Assembly: GCF_000379605.1 (NCBI RefSeq)
Contig: NZ_KB902646.1
Span: forward strand, 62,001-126,000
Direction: 5' to 3'
DNA: 64,000 nucleotides
Source: Rhizobium giardinii bv. giardinii H152
Lineage (GTDB): Bacteria; Pseudomonadota; Alphaproteobacteria; Rhizobiales; Rhizobiaceae
Position 1 is the first letter of the stretch, and every line of letters starts with the position of its first letter. Positions 25,150 to 34,939 of the stretch are shown here, one piece after another. The position numbers were made by a program, and so were the translations under genes. The notes beneath the pieces are model-generated. The model did not search any database and was not told where the DNA came from. It saw only the letters and a list, made by a program, of their open reading frames with translations.

Positions 25150-26868
25150 ATGGAGCGGAAGCTCGCTGCCATCCTTGCCATCGATGTTGTCGGGTACTCG
25201 GCGCTCATGGAGGCGGATGAAGCGGGCACCTTCGACCGCCTGAAACGTGGCCGCAAAGAGCTGTTCGAGCCGGAAATCGCGACGCGACATGGGCGAATCT
25301 TCAAGCTGATGGGAGACGGCCTGCTGGCGGAGTTCGGCAGCGTGGTGGATGCGGTCGAATGCGCGGTCACGCTTCAGCGCGGCATGGCGGAGCGTAACGC
25401 GAGCGTCGCCGAAGACCAGCGCTTCGAAGTCCGGATCGGAATCAACCTTGGAGAAGTGATCGTCGAAGGGGACGATCGTTATGGCGAGGGCGTGAACGTG
25501 GCGTCGCGTCTCCAACAACTCGCCGAGGCCGGTGGCATTTGCGTTTCGGAGAAGGTGTCAAAGGAGGTCAGGCAGAAGATGACGTTTGCGTTCGAGCCCA
25601 TGGGCGAGCAGCGGGTGAAGAATATAGCCGAGCCGATATACTGCTATCGCGTGAACCTGCACGTTCCGAGAGCCGCTCCGGTCAGCCGACTGGCATCGCT
25701 CGAATTGCCCGACAAGCCCTCGATCGCGGTCTTGCCTTTCACCAACATGAGCAACGATCCGGAACAGGAAACCTTTGTCGACGGCTTGACCGAAGACCTG
25801 ATCACCGACCTGTCTCGCTCAGGCGGCCTCTTCGTCATCGCGCGCAACTCAACCTTTGCTTATAAGGGGCGGTCGGTCGATGTGCGTTTGATCGCGCGTG
25901 ATCTTGGGGTGCGCTATGTGGTTGAAGGCAGCGCCCGGCGCGCCGCGGCGCGTGTGCGCATCAATGCGCAGCTGATCGACGCGATCGGCGGCGATCATAT
26001 CTGGGCCGAGCGCTATGACAGCAGCCTCGAGGACATCTTCGCAGTGCAGGACGAGGTCACGGCCAAGATCGTCGAAGCCCTTGTCGGCCGATTGGCCGGA
26101 CAGCCGGCGCGCAAACGGCCGACGAGTCTCGAAGCCTATGACCTTTGCGTGCGAGCCCGCGGCGTCAGTTTTCAGACCGGATTAGGCGCGCGGGAAGCGC
26201 GCATGCTCCTGGAAAAGGCGATCAGACTCGATCCCGACTATGCCGAGGCACATAGCTTGTTGGCCCTCAATCTTTGGCTCGGCTGGCTATTCTGGAACGA
26301 GCCGAAGGAAACCAACCAGCCTCGCGCGCTGGCCGAAGCGCAGCGGGCTGTGGCACTCGACCCTAACGATGCGGGGAACCGCTGGGGGTTGGGCATCATA
26401 CTTGGTCATGAACGGCGTTACGCGGAATCGGATGCCGAGTTCGAGGCAACCTTCAAGCTCGATCCTAATCATGCCGATGCCTGGGCGATACGCTCGGATC
26501 TCATCACCCTGAGGGGCGACGCGGTCAAGGGCGTCGAATTCGTGAAGCGGGCGTTGCGTCTCAATCCGCGCCCACCGGGATGGTACTATTGGATGGCAGG
26601 CCAAGCCTATTATGCGCTCGGCGACTATCAATCCGCGGTTGAGGCTTTGCGCAAGCCGGAAACCTACCGCACCACGTCGCGGCGCCTGCTTGCGGCAGCC
26701 CTCGCGCAACTCGGGCGCCTGGATGAAGCCCGTCAGGAGGCGGAATTCTTCATGATGAACGATCCCCATTTCAGCATCAGGCACTGGGCAACATCGCAGC
26801 CATTCGACAACGAGGAAGTGCTCCAGCGCTTCGTCGAGGGCTACCGCAAGGCTGGCCTTCCCGACTAA
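25150..26868 (+). CDS. Class III nucleotide cyclase with TPR repeats
   Basis: A 572-residue protein. The N-terminal class III adenylate/guanylate cyclase domain (about residues 1-185) keeps the metal Asp residues D12 (AAILAIDVVGYS) and D56 (FKLMGDGL), a substrate-type Lys (K52) and the GEGVNVASRL transition-state Asn/Arg segment, so it could be active. A middle domain (PSIAVLPFTNMSNDPEQETFVDGLTEDLITDLSR, about 195-320) is the TolB-like/FlgO-like module often paired with such cyclases, and the C-terminal half has TPR repeats. Start is the ATG giving the conserved MERKLAAILA N-terminus. Usually a soluble sensor; the signal is unknown. Confidence 0.9.
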   Translation: MERKLAAILAIDVVGYSALMEADEAGTFDRLKRGRKELFEPEIATRHGRIFKLMGDGLLAEFGSVVDAVECAVTLQRGMAERNASVAEDQRFEVRIGINLGEVIVEGDDRYGEGVNVASRLQQLAEAGGICVSEKVSKEVRQKMTFAFEPMGEQRVKNIAEPIYCYRVNLHVPRAAPVSRLASLELPDKPSIAVLPFTNMSNDPEQETFVDGLTEDLITDLSRSGGLFVIARNSTFAYKGRSVDVRLIARDLGVRYVVEGSARRAAARVRINAQLIDAIGGDHIWAERYDSSLEDIFAVQDEVTAKIVEALVGRLAGQPARKRPTSLEAYDLCVRARGVSFQTGLGAREARMLLEKAIRLDPDYAEAHSLLALNLWLGWLFWNEPKETNQPRALAEAQRAVALDPNDAGNRWGLGIILGHERRYAESDAEFEATFKLDPNHADAWAIRSDLITLRGDAVKGVEFVKRALRLNPRPPGWYYWMAGQAYYALGDYQSAVEALRKPETYRTTSRRLLAAALAQLGRLDEARQEAEFFMMNDPHFSIRHWATSQPFDNEEVLQRFVEGYRKAGLPD

Positions 26869-27191
26869 AGAGCGCGTCATTTTGGATCGCGGGCTCGCTC
26901 TGGTCAGGACATAGGCTCTCTTTTGGCTGTGAGGGCAAAGCCCCTGGGTTCCATCGATCAATGTCCGTTGATGGCGCGCGAGTACGACGTTGGTGATGGA
27001 TCCTGCAATGTCCGCTTTCGAGAAGCCGGAAAAGCAGCTTTTGTGACCAGAGATGACGGCGCTATTGCAGCCGTTCCACGTGCCAGCGGTGGGTGACTGC
27101 TCAGGGCGACGGGTGTAAGCTGCATATCCTCGAACCGTGGGAAAACGCCTCAGAGAAATCCGAATTCGACCATGTCAGAGGATGCTAGGTC
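26869..27191. other. Intergenic region between the two cyclase genes
   Basis: 323 bp in which I see no gene, terminator or clear operator. Promoter for the following gene presumably lies here. Confidence 0.5.
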
Positions 27192-30100
27192 ATGCCCGAC
27201 ATCGGAGACTGGCTCGCCAGCATCAGGCTTGAGCGGTATCGCCAAACCTTCTTGAAGAACGGTATCGATCTCGATGTCGTCGACGATCTCACCGATGCCG
27301 ACCTCAAGGAGCTCGGACTGTCCCTTGGTGACCGCAGACGTTTTCTCAGGTCGGCTGCGGCTCTGGCTCAGCAGTCGCCGCCGCCCACGGCGGCACTACG
27401 TGCTTCCGTGTCACCGGTCCACAGCGAGGCGGAACGGCGACAGCTTACGGTGATGTTCTGCGATCTCGTTGGATCGACAGCACTCTCCGCCCGCCTTGAT
27501 CCAGAAGACCTACGGCAGTCGATCGTTGCATACCGTGCGTGCGCCACCGAGATCGTCGGCCGGTACGACGGTTTTATTGCCAAGTATATGGGCGACGGCG
27601 TCCTCGTATACTTCGGCTATCCCCAGGCCCACGAGGAAGATGCCGAGCGGGCCGTGAGGGCCGGCCTCGCGGTCGTTGAGGCCGTGGACCGGCTGGATGC
27701 GGCCGGCGAGCACTTGGCTGTTCGGATCGGAATCGCCACTGGCCTGGTCGTGGTGGGTGACATCATCGGCACCGGCCAGGCCGAAGAATGCAGCGTCGTA
27801 GGTGAAACGCCGAACCTGGCGGCCCGCCTACAGGAGTTGGCCGGATCCGGCACAGTGGTCATTGCCGAAGCAACACGCGCACTGCTGCGGGGCCAGTTCA
27901 AGCTCGAAAGCATCGGACTGCGGCCGATCAAAGGTTTTTCCGGGGCGGCTGAAGCATTTCGGGTGCTCGGCGAAGTGCGTAGCGACGACCGATTCGAGGC
28001 GGGTCACGCGACCGTGCTGCCGTTGGTCGGCCGTGACCCGGAACTCGCAATGTTGGTCGATCGCTGGACTCAGGCCAAGGCCGACGAAGGTCAGGTAGTC
28101 CTGCTCGAGGGCGAGGCCGGAATCGGCAAGTCGCGTCTCGCGCTAGCACTTCGCGAGCGCCTCTTTCGAGAACCTCATCTGTTACGCCGCTACTTCGCCT
28201 CACCCTACCACGTCAACAGCGCGCTTCGTCCGGTAATTGCCCAGCTCGAACAGGAAGCGGGATTTGAACGCGATGATTCATCGAACGTCAAGCTCGCCAA
28301 ACTCCAAGGACTGCTCGCCGAACAGGTGGATAACGTGAGCGAAGCGATCCCATTGTTGGCCGAGCTTCTCGGAATTCCAGGCGCTGGCCGCTGTCCAATA
28401 CTGGATCTCGCGCCCCAACAGCGTAAGAACCGAACCTTCGACGTGCTCATCGCCCAGCTTGGCAGACTGGCTGCGAAGCAGCCGGTACTCCTGGTGCTTG
28501 AGGACGCTCACTGGCTGGACGCGAGTAGCCTTGAGCTGTTCGGTTTGTTCGTGAACCAAATCCGGCAGCTCCCCGTGCTCCTGGTCATTACCCACAGGCC
28601 CGAGTTCGTCCCGCCTTGGCGTAGTTACCGGCACGTGACAAAGGTGGTCCTGGATCGCCTTGACCGGGTGCACGCTCAATCGCTGGTCGAACGGCTGACC
28701 GGCGGAAAGGCACTGCCTGCCGGAGTGCTCGATTACATCCTGCTCAACACCGATGGCGTACCGCTGTACCTTGAGGAGTTGACCAAAACCATGCTCGAAT
28801 CTGGTCTCCTGGGAGTGGCCGGCGATCAGTTTGGACTGGCTGCACATATGCCGCTGCCGGCAATCCCGGTAACGCTATACGACTCGCTGATGGCCCGCCT
28901 CGATCGCCTCGGTAGGGCCAAGGTGGTGGCCCAGATCGGCGCCTGCATTGGGCGCGAGTTCTCCTATGAACTCATTGCGGCGTTAGCGGTGCTCGATGAG
29001 CATGAGCTGCAGAGGAGCCTTGATCAACTGGTTGCTACTGAGCTAGTTTTTCGGCGCGGAAGCCGCCCTAACGCGATCTACAGCTTCAAGCACGCGCTCA
29101 TCCGAGATACCGCATATCAGTCGCTGCTCAAGAGCCGCCGCCGGGAACTACATCGCCGTATTGCGCAGGTCTTCGAAGAACTCGCCCCGCATGTCGTGTC
29201 CGCTCAGCCGGAGCTCCTGGCCCATCATCTGACGGAGGCAGGAGAGCTGCCGCAAGCCGTCGTGTTCTGGCACCGGGCCGCCGAGCACGCAAACGAGCGG
29301 GCGGCGAATGCCGAGGCCGTCGGTCATTTGGCCAAGGCACTCGACCTGCTCGCCCAGATGTCCGAGAATCCGGAGCAACTCGAGCTTGAGCTGACGTTGT
29401 TGATCACCATGGGACGAGTGCTTACCGCCGCGAAAGGCTATGGCCACCCGGAGGTCGAGCGCGTCTACAACCGTGCTCTCAACCTGGCGGAGCGGATCCA
29501 GGAAACGCCCAGGCTGTTCCCGGTGCTCCTCGGTCTCACCATTCATCACGCGGTGCGGTCCGAGCTTTCCGCGGCGCGGGACCTTGGTGAACGGCTTCTG
29601 AGGTTGTCGCAGCAGATCTCGGATCCTGTGCTCGTGGTGGAAGCGTCCTATGCTTTGGGCATTACCTGCTCCTGGCGTGGCGAATTCGCCTCGGCATGGA
29701 AGCACTTCGAGCACGGGATCAGCCAATACGACATCGCCCAGCACCGGGCCCATCTAGCGCTCTATGGACAGGATGGAGGACCGATCTGCCTGTGCCGTGG
29801 CGGCATGGCGCTGTGGTATCTCGGCCACGATGACCGGGCGCTGGAGCTGATGGACGAGGCGCTCGCCATGACCGCGAGCCTCAGGCATTTGTTCAGCCGT
29901 GCCTATGTACTGACATGGGCGGCGATTTTGCAGGTGCATCGACGCGACATCGCCAAGGCGCAAGAGGCGGCGGAGTTGGCGTTGGCGTTCGCGGCCGAAC
30001 ACGAATTTCCATTCTGGCACACCCAGGGAGTCTTCCTGCAGGGGTGGGTGCTGGCGGAGCGGGGCCTGAGCGCGGAAGGCGTCGAGCGGTTGCGAGCCGG

Positions 30101-30560
30101 GTTGGCAGGGATGCAGGCGATCGGGTCAGGAATGACGGCGCCTTGGGCGATGGGCTTACTCGCGGAGGCGCATGGAAAGGCTGATCGTTTTGCCGAGGGT
30201 AGCACCTTGATTGACGAGGCGCTTACCATTGTCGCACGCACTGGCAACCGCTGGTGCGAGGCGGAGTTGCATCGGCTCAAAGGCGAATTAATATCATCGA
30301 GCTCAGAGTGCGATCCTGCCGAAATCGAGGCGTGCTTCCGCCGTGCGCTCGACGTCGCCCGCATGCAGGATGCGAAGATGTGGGAACTGCGCTCGGCGGT
30401 GAGTTTGGCCCGCCTTTGGCGAGCACAGGGCCTTGGGGCGCAGGCCTGCGAGCTGCTCATGCCATTCCTCGGCGGTCTCTCTAACGGCCACGGGACGCTC
30501 GATCTTCAGGATGCTCAAGCGGTCCTTGAGAGCTGCGGAGGTAGTAAATTGAGCACCTGA
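27192..30560 (+). CDS. SAM domain-class III cyclase-AAA ATPase-TPR signalling protein
   Basis: A large multidomain protein, 1122 aa. In order: SAM-type helical domain (about 1-62, IGDWLASIRLERYRQTF), class III cyclase domain (about 82-260) with D91 (FCDLVGS), K131 and D135 (KYMGDGVLVYFG), a STAND/AAA ATPase with Walker A GEAGIGKS (307-314) and Walker B LVLEDAHWLD (about 435), then TPR-rich C-terminal half. Such proteins couple ATPase-driven switching to cyclic nucleotide synthesis or to protein partners. Follows another cyclase in the same direction. Input signal and output are not known. Confidence 0.9.
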   Translation: MPDIGDWLASIRLERYRQTFLKNGIDLDVVDDLTDADLKELGLSLGDRRRFLRSAAALAQQSPPPTAALRASVSPVHSEAERRQLTVMFCDLVGSTALSARLDPEDLRQSIVAYRACATEIVGRYDGFIAKYMGDGVLVYFGYPQAHEEDAERAVRAGLAVVEAVDRLDAAGEHLAVRIGIATGLVVVGDIIGTGQAEECSVVGETPNLAARLQELAGSGTVVIAEATRALLRGQFKLESIGLRPIKGFSGAAEAFRVLGEVRSDDRFEAGHATVLPLVGRDPELAMLVDRWTQAKADEGQVVLLEGEAGIGKSRLALALRERLFREPHLLRRYFASPYHVNSALRPVIAQLEQEAGFERDDSSNVKLAKLQGLLAEQVDNVSEAIPLLAELLGIPGAGRCPILDLAPQQRKNRTFDVLIAQLGRLAAKQPVLLVLEDAHWLDASSLELFGLFVNQIRQLPVLLVITHRPEFVPPWRSYRHVTKVVLDRLDRVHAQSLVERLTGGKALPAGVLDYILLNTDGVPLYLEELTKTMLESGLLGVAGDQFGLAAHMPLPAIPVTLYDSLMARLDRLGRAKVVAQIGACIGREFSYELIAALAVLDEHELQRSLDQLVATELVFRRGSRPNAIYSFKHALIRDTAYQSLLKSRRRELHRRIAQVFEELAPHVVSAQPELLAHHLTEAGELPQAVVFWHRAAEHANERAANAEAVGHLAKALDLLAQMSENPEQLELELTLLITMGRVLTAAKGYGHPEVERVYNRALNLAERIQETPRLFPVLLGLTIHHAVRSELSAARDLGERLLRLSQQISDPVLVVEASYALGITCSWRGEFASAWKHFEHGISQYDIAQHRAHLALYGQDGGPICLCRGGMALWYLGHDDRALELMDEALAMTASLRHLFSRAYVLTWAAILQVHRRDIAKAQEAAELALAFAAEHEFPFWHTQGVFLQGWVLAERGLSAEGVERLRAGLAGMQAIGSGMTAPWAMGLLAEAHGKADRFAEGSTLIDEALTIVARTGNRWCEAELHRLKGELISSSSECDPAEIEACFRRALDVARMQDAKMWELRSAVSLARLWRAQGLGAQACELLMPFLGGLSNGHGTLDLQDAQAVLESCGGSKLST

Positions 30561-30891
30561 ACACTTGCTCCGTTGCAACGACTTTGTCGTAACTCCCGAT
30601 GGAGCGATGATTCTGACTTGACATTTGCATGCCTCCCCAAAAGCTCGAATGTAGCTTACCAGAAACGCCCACTGCTGTCGTCTCGTGAATGACCGCAATT
30701 CGCGCGTTCCGGACGTGACAAATAGCAGGCTGACTGCTTCCAGGAACTAAAAGCGCGTGGTGTGGACGACCGGCATGAGGGCGCAAGGCGGCCGTTCGGG
30801 AAGCTCTTGAATGGATAGGAACCGGGGTCGACACCTTAAATTTATTCAAGTCTATGATAAACCAGGGGCCATCAAGCTTTGTCAAACGGGC
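30561..30891. other. Intergenic region, nothing recognised
   Basis: 331 bp downstream of the large cyclase gene. A minus-strand open frame of 134 codons covers it, but it has no recognisable domain and no start signal. Confidence 0.4.
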
Positions 30892-31044
30892 CTAGTTCCT
30901 GAGCCTGCGAAAGAGTCGCGCGAAGCGGCGAAACTCGACCTCCTCACCCTCGAACCAGGCGTCCAGTCCACAGTAGGCCACCGCGGTCGCCGCATCGCTG
31001 CCATAAAGCGCGTGTGCCTCGGCGATAATGGCCTCATCGGCCAC
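30892..31044 (-). pseudogene. Small broken ORF, C-terminal piece of unknown protein
   Basis: Fifty codons from a GTG reading VADEAIIAEAHALYGSDAAT and ending in an Arg-rich FRRFARLFRRLRN. The sequence looks protein-like, but the plausible N-terminus (MVSRNPNRSSKRSKQALD, starting near 31114) is in another frame, so the gene appears to be frameshifted. I do not recognise the family. Confidence 0.35.
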
Positions 31045-31189
31045 CCTGTCGTGATCCGCAGGTCGAGGGCTTGTTTGCTGCGTTTACTGGACCGGTTTGG
31101 ATTACGCGACACCATCGTCTCCCCCGCTTTGAAAAAATTTTGAAGTGATCGCCGGCTTTTGCCGGACGCTTGCGCTGCACCGCAGCAAG

Positions 31190-32004
31190 AAGCGATGGGT
31201 GGCCTGAGCAGCGAGCGGGCGATATCGATGATATCGTCCCGCACAACCGCCGGATCTTCCGTGTTCCAGGCAACCCGCATGCCGATCCGGAAGTCCCCTC
31301 CCCTCATCTTGCGAAGCTGAAAATTGCCGTTGGTGAAATCCTCGTCCCTTGCGGCGCAAAGCCGATGCCAAGACCGGCCGACACCAGCGAGACCAGCGCA
31401 AACGTGTCGTCGCAGCTATAGCCGGTTGCGGGCCAGATCATGCTCGGCGAAGTAGCTCTCGGTGTAGGACAGGTTCTGGCGGCAAGCCGGCTGTCCCTGG
31501 CGACGGCCAGCAGATACTCGTCATTGGCCATCGAGAAGAGCGGCAACGAGCCAATGTTTTCCACCGGCCGGATAAAGTGGAGGTTGATCTGGCCGCTTTC
31601 GAGATTGCGGATGATGTCGCCGGTGAGCCGCTCTGGACCTGCAGCTGGATGTCGGGATACTTGCGGGCGATCTTCGACAGGAATGCTGACAGTACACCGA
31701 TCGCGGGATAGGTTGTCCCGATCCTGATCTTTCTCGCCGTTTTGCCGGCAATCGAGCGTGTCACCTCGGCACTGACATCGATGTCGCTCAAGATCCGCAC
31801 AGATCTATCGTAGGAGTTCTCGCCTGCCATGGTCAGTTCGACCCGCCGCGTGGAGCGGGCAAACAGCTGGACGCCGAGCTCACGCTCGAGCGCCTGGATC
31901 TGCGTCGACAAGGCCGGCTGGGCAATATGCGCCCGTGCCGCTACCCTGCCGAAATGGAGCTTTTCGGCGACCGCAACGAAGTAGGTGAGTTGGCGCAGTT
32001 CCAT
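31190..32004 (-). pseudogene. LysR-family regulator, frameshifted
   Basis: The first approximately 125 codons from the ATG at 32004 are intact and give a typical LysR winged helix (MELRQLTYFVAVAEKLHFGR, AQPALSTQIQALERELGVQLF) and the start of the effector domain. Near 31625 the frame shifts: the expected continuation (ERLTGDIIRNLESGQINLHF, ENIGSLPLFSMANDEYLLAVA, SLVSAGLGIGFAP) is in a second frame, and the end (RIGMRVAWNTEDPAVVRDDI) in another after about 31310. At least two indels are therefore needed to read the full protein. Either a dead gene or sequencing errors; several indels favour decay. Confidence 0.8.
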
Positions 32005-32545
32005 GCGAATGACATGCCTGGAGAATGAGTGACTTGAAGATCAGCGGCGAGGCTGGCCTTGAGCAATGTTTTCGCGCGATCGCGGTCAGCGGATGAATAT
32101 CGAGTAAACCTCGTTGAGCGGTTTACTCTCATTTTACGTCCACAACCGCACTGCACGTCGATGTTAAAAAACGAACGATAATTATGCAGCGGTATGGCCA
32201 TATTGAAAATACGCCACGATTCCCCGGACGCCGAATGGACAAGCTGGCGATCACGGCTTGCGGTCCGCCAACGCACACTGCATCGGCTGGATCGAAGCTT
32301 AGCCCTAAACTAAGGCTTTGCAAGCTGGCCGATTGAACTGCGCGTCCCGCTGCCGCTCCCCACGTTCGCGAGCGGCATGCTTGAGGAATGTCTCAAACAA
32401 GCACGGGCGTTCTCTCCAAACTCCTCTGTAACAGACGTTGGTCGGCATGGTCCGAGATCGATCAGCCGCGGCAGGTGATACGGCGGGCAATGTTTTCCCA
32501 GAAACCGCACTCCACGAGGCCAAGGCCTAAGCGCGAAAGCGATGA
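32005..32545. other. Gap between LysR pseudogene and repC
   Basis: 541 bp with no convincing gene. It contains one arm (32168-32183) of a 16-bp exact inverted repeat whose other arm is at 40105-40120. I looked for a parS-like 16-mer downstream of repC and found no good match. Confidence 0.45.
32168..32183 (-). repeat. Left arm of a long-distance inverted repeat
   Basis: AAAACGAACGATAATT on the plus strand is the exact reverse complement of 40105-40120. Similarity continues imperfectly beyond the 16 bp (both copies lead to a GTGCGGTT(G/A)TG segment), so about 45 bp seem homologous. The two arms enclose the rep genes and the mobile-element remnants. Confidence 0.55.
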
Positions 32546-33760
32546 TCATGACGCTATCTTCGTCTCAGCGCGGTGCGCCCGCATCAGTGCCATCAGCATT
32601 GGCCCCAGAGAGAACTCCCCTCGTCTGGCTTTCGCGGTCAAGTCCCGCAGATAGCCGCCTGCCGAGTTGATGTGTCCTGCCCTTTCAAGGATGCAAGCCA
32701 TGGCTACCGCAGCGTTTTCAGCACCCATGACCTCGCATGCGTCCTGGTAGGCTGATGGTGTGACGCCAAGCATGGTTCGGACGACGACGGCTGCCGACAT
32801 GAGAGCTCGCCAATCGGGGACGGTGCCTCCAGGGGCATAGTCTGCAATATCGGGGCAGGCCTGGAGCACCATGACTAGCGGAAACGCTTTTATTTGGGGT
32901 CGCGTCGGACGGAGAGTCTCGATGGCTGTTGCTTTCAGGTCTTCTCGATAGCTGGGTTCAAGTTCATTGATGGATTCGGTATGTGAATTCTGTATGTGGC
33001 GGTCAAAACGGACATCATCGGTGTCTATTTTTTCGGATTTAATCTGCATTTCCAGCGCGTTGATGATCGTCTCGCGGAGACTTTGCATCTCCTTGAGAGT
33101 GTCGGTTACTTCGCTGGTGGTCGGCGATCGAGGGATGCGAGCCAGGAGAGCAAGAAAGTGTTCCTCGATCGTGGCCCAATTGCCCGCCGCCCCTTCCTCG
33201 ACCGCAGCGGCGATCAGTTTTCGGATATCACGCCGGCATAGCGAAAGTGCTTCCTTTGCCAATCGGAGGTTTTTGCGTTCTGCCGCAACCTGTTGAGCCA
33301 TTGCCGCCAGTTCTTCGGCGCGGGCGAGCATGGGAGCGAGGTTGAACCCGAACGCCTGCTCGAGCTCGCCGGATCGTCCGCGCCGAGCATAGCGCTTGCC
33401 GTTTGGGCTGTCTTTGCGGATGATGAGACCGGCGGCCACCAAGGCAGCCAAATGCCGTCGCAGCGTCGTTCCTGTGATCCCGTGTGCCCGCAGTGACAAC
33501 TGTGCGTTCGAGGGAAACACGACAAGGCCGCGCTCCTGCGACAGTTCATTTTCTGGGTAGAATGTCAGCAAGGCGTCTAGAACCGCAAGCGCGCGATCCT
33601 GAATCCCAAGGATTGTCCTTGCCTCGCAGGCGTCGCGGAAGACTTTCCATTTGTCTGCGGTCTTGCCTGCCTTCATCTCGGCCGTATCGAGTTGTCTTTT
33701 CATCAAGGCAAGCGTCATCGGTCGCCGCCCAACGGGCGTCGTTACACTTTGTGTCTGCAT
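32546..33760 (-). CDS. repC: Plasmid replication initiator RepC
   Basis: Replication initiator of repABC replicons, 404 aa, a full-length size. The characteristic N-terminal half (KWKVFRDACEARTILGIQDRALAVLDALLTFYPE, FPSNAQLSLRAHGITGTTLRRHLAALVAAGLI with the DNA-binding winged helix) and the C-terminal ACPDIADYAPGG...WRALMSAA block are both present. In this family the origin lies inside repC. Start ATG follows AAGGTGAAGG. Separated from repB by 153 bp that encodes the countertranscribed RNA. Confidence 0.97.
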   Translation of the reverse strand: MQTQSVTTPVGRRPMTLALMKRQLDTAEMKAGKTADKWKVFRDACEARTILGIQDRALAVLDALLTFYPENELSQERGLVVFPSNAQLSLRAHGITGTTLRRHLAALVAAGLIIRKDSPNGKRYARRGRSGELEQAFGFNLAPMLARAEELAAMAQQVAAERKNLRLAKEALSLCRRDIRKLIAAAVEEGAAGNWATIEEHFLALLARIPRSPTTSEVTDTLKEMQSLRETIINALEMQIKSEKIDTDDVRFDRHIQNSHTESINELEPSYREDLKATAIETLRPTRPQIKAFPLVMVLQACPDIADYAPGGTVPDWRALMSAAVVVRTMLGVTPSAYQDACEVMGAENAAVAMACILERAGHINSAGGYLRDLTAKARRGEFSLGPMLMALMRAHRAETKIAS

Positions 33761-33819
33761 TTTCCTTCACCTTTCAAAAGGCAAAAGAAATCCGCTCACC
33801 AAAACGGTGCCAAAAACTC

Positions 33820-33848
33820 TTGACTGCGATTCGGGGAAATGCGATTCT
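33820..33848 (+). promoter_or_regulatory. Promoter of the countertranscribed RNA
   Basis: TTGACT (33820-33825), 17-bp spacer, GATTCT (33843-33848), oriented opposite to repABC. Its position just before the hairpin at 33869 fits the constitutive promoter that drives the antisense inhibitor of repC in this plasmid family. Confidence 0.7.
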
Positions 33849-33854
33849 CTAGGT

Positions 33855-33905
33855 GCGAACTATGAGAGAGGCTTCCACGACGGCGACGTTTGGGGGCCTT
33901 TTTCT
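33855..33905 (+). ncRNA. repABC countertranscribed incompatibility RNA (ctRNA)
   Basis: Predicted RNA of about 50 nt between repB and repC, antisense to the repB-repC leader. It ends in an intrinsic terminator: a 9-bp stem with two G-U pairs, AGGCTTCCA (33869-33877) and TGGGGGCCT (33891-33899), followed by a T-rich tail (33899-33908). Known ctRNAs of this class repress repC expression and set incompatibility. Ends are estimated from promoter and terminator positions. Confidence 0.78.
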
Positions 33906-33913
33906 TTTGCGGT

Positions 33914-34936
33914 TCAGTCTCCTTTTCCAGCCCTGTCTGACTGCATGAACTCGTCATAAAGCGCGCTCAGCCTCGCCTCGACAAAGGATCCGAACTCGGG
34001 TTCGATTGACTTGTCGAAGGCGAGATTTAATTTCGCCTCGGTTTCCGAAATCCTGACGAGCTTGCCGCCTTTTGAGGTTTTCCAGACCGCCGTTCTGGCC
34101 TTGTCCTTGACCTTGCGAAGGTCGTCGTAGACGGCTTGGAAGCGTTCGTCCGACGTCATCGTTTGAAAGTCCGGAGCTTGGACGAGCTTGATGGCCTTGG
34201 CTCTTTTTCCGGTCTCCTCCAGGAGGTCGGCAATCTCGGCCCATCTTGTGCGGCCAAAGCCAGGTGCAGCACCAATTGCCTCGATCAGTTCGCCAGGAAG
34301 ACGGTTGACGAGCGCAATCATGCGCGACAGCGCGGCTTTATCGACGCCGAGCGCGGACATGATGATGTCGCGGTTGAACTGGCGCGCTTCGAGCCGAAAC
34401 GCAAAGAAAGAACGCTCGATGAACGTCAGATCGGTGCGAGCGTTGTTCTCCTGCCCCTGGCTGACGACGAGTTGTTCGTCGCTGAGATCACGCACAACGG
34501 CCTTGATGGCGCCGCCGATCTGCTTGATGGCCGCCAAGCGGCGATGCCCGTATGCCACCTGGAAGCGACCGGGCATTTCTGGGTGCGGACGAACAAGAAT
34601 AGGCACTTGCTGTCCATGCTCTCTGATCTGGGCAACCAGCGTCTCCTGGTCCTCCGTGTTGACGCTCAAGCGGTCCATGACGAATGAGCTGTCGATCAGC
34701 AAGGGATCAAGTTCAACGACGGTCTGGCCTTTGGCGAGCTGCTTTTCCAGTTCGTCGGCGCGCTGTGCCTTTTCGTTGATTCCACCCAGCGACTGCGATA
34801 TCGCGCCAACCGGCGTTGCACGCCGAAGCGGTTTGTCAAACCCCGCAAGCGGCCTCGTATTGACGAGGGAATGGTCAATTTCCCCTGTTGTTGCCGGGTC
34901 GGTTTCTGCAAGCCCGAAAATGTTCTTGCGAGCCAT
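33914..34936 (-). CDS. repB: Plasmid partition protein RepB (ParB family)
   Basis: ParB-like centromere-binding partition protein, 340 aa. The ParB/sulfiredoxin-like core is seen as VPILVRPHPEMPGRFQVAYGHRRLAAIKQIG (about residues 108-140) with the downstream helix-turn-helix (FNRDIIMSALGVDKAALSRMIALVN). It acts with RepA to segregate the plasmid. Only three bases separate it from repA; the start ATG at 34936 is the family start (MARKNIFGL). Confidence 0.97.
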   Translation of the reverse strand: MARKNIFGLAETDPATTGEIDHSLVNTRPLAGFDKPLRRATPVGAISQSLGGINEKAQRADELEKQLAKGQTVVELDPLLIDSSFVMDRLSVNTEDQETLVAQIREHGQQVPILVRPHPEMPGRFQVAYGHRRLAAIKQIGGAIKAVVRDLSDEQLVVSQGQENNARTDLTFIERSFFAFRLEARQFNRDIIMSALGVDKAALSRMIALVNRLPGELIEAIGAAPGFGRTRWAEIADLLEETGKRAKAIKLVQAPDFQTMTSDERFQAVYDDLRKVKDKARTAVWKTSKGGKLVRISETEAKLNLAFDKSIEPEFGSFVEARLSALYDEFMQSDRAGKGD

Positions 34937-34939
34937 GGG

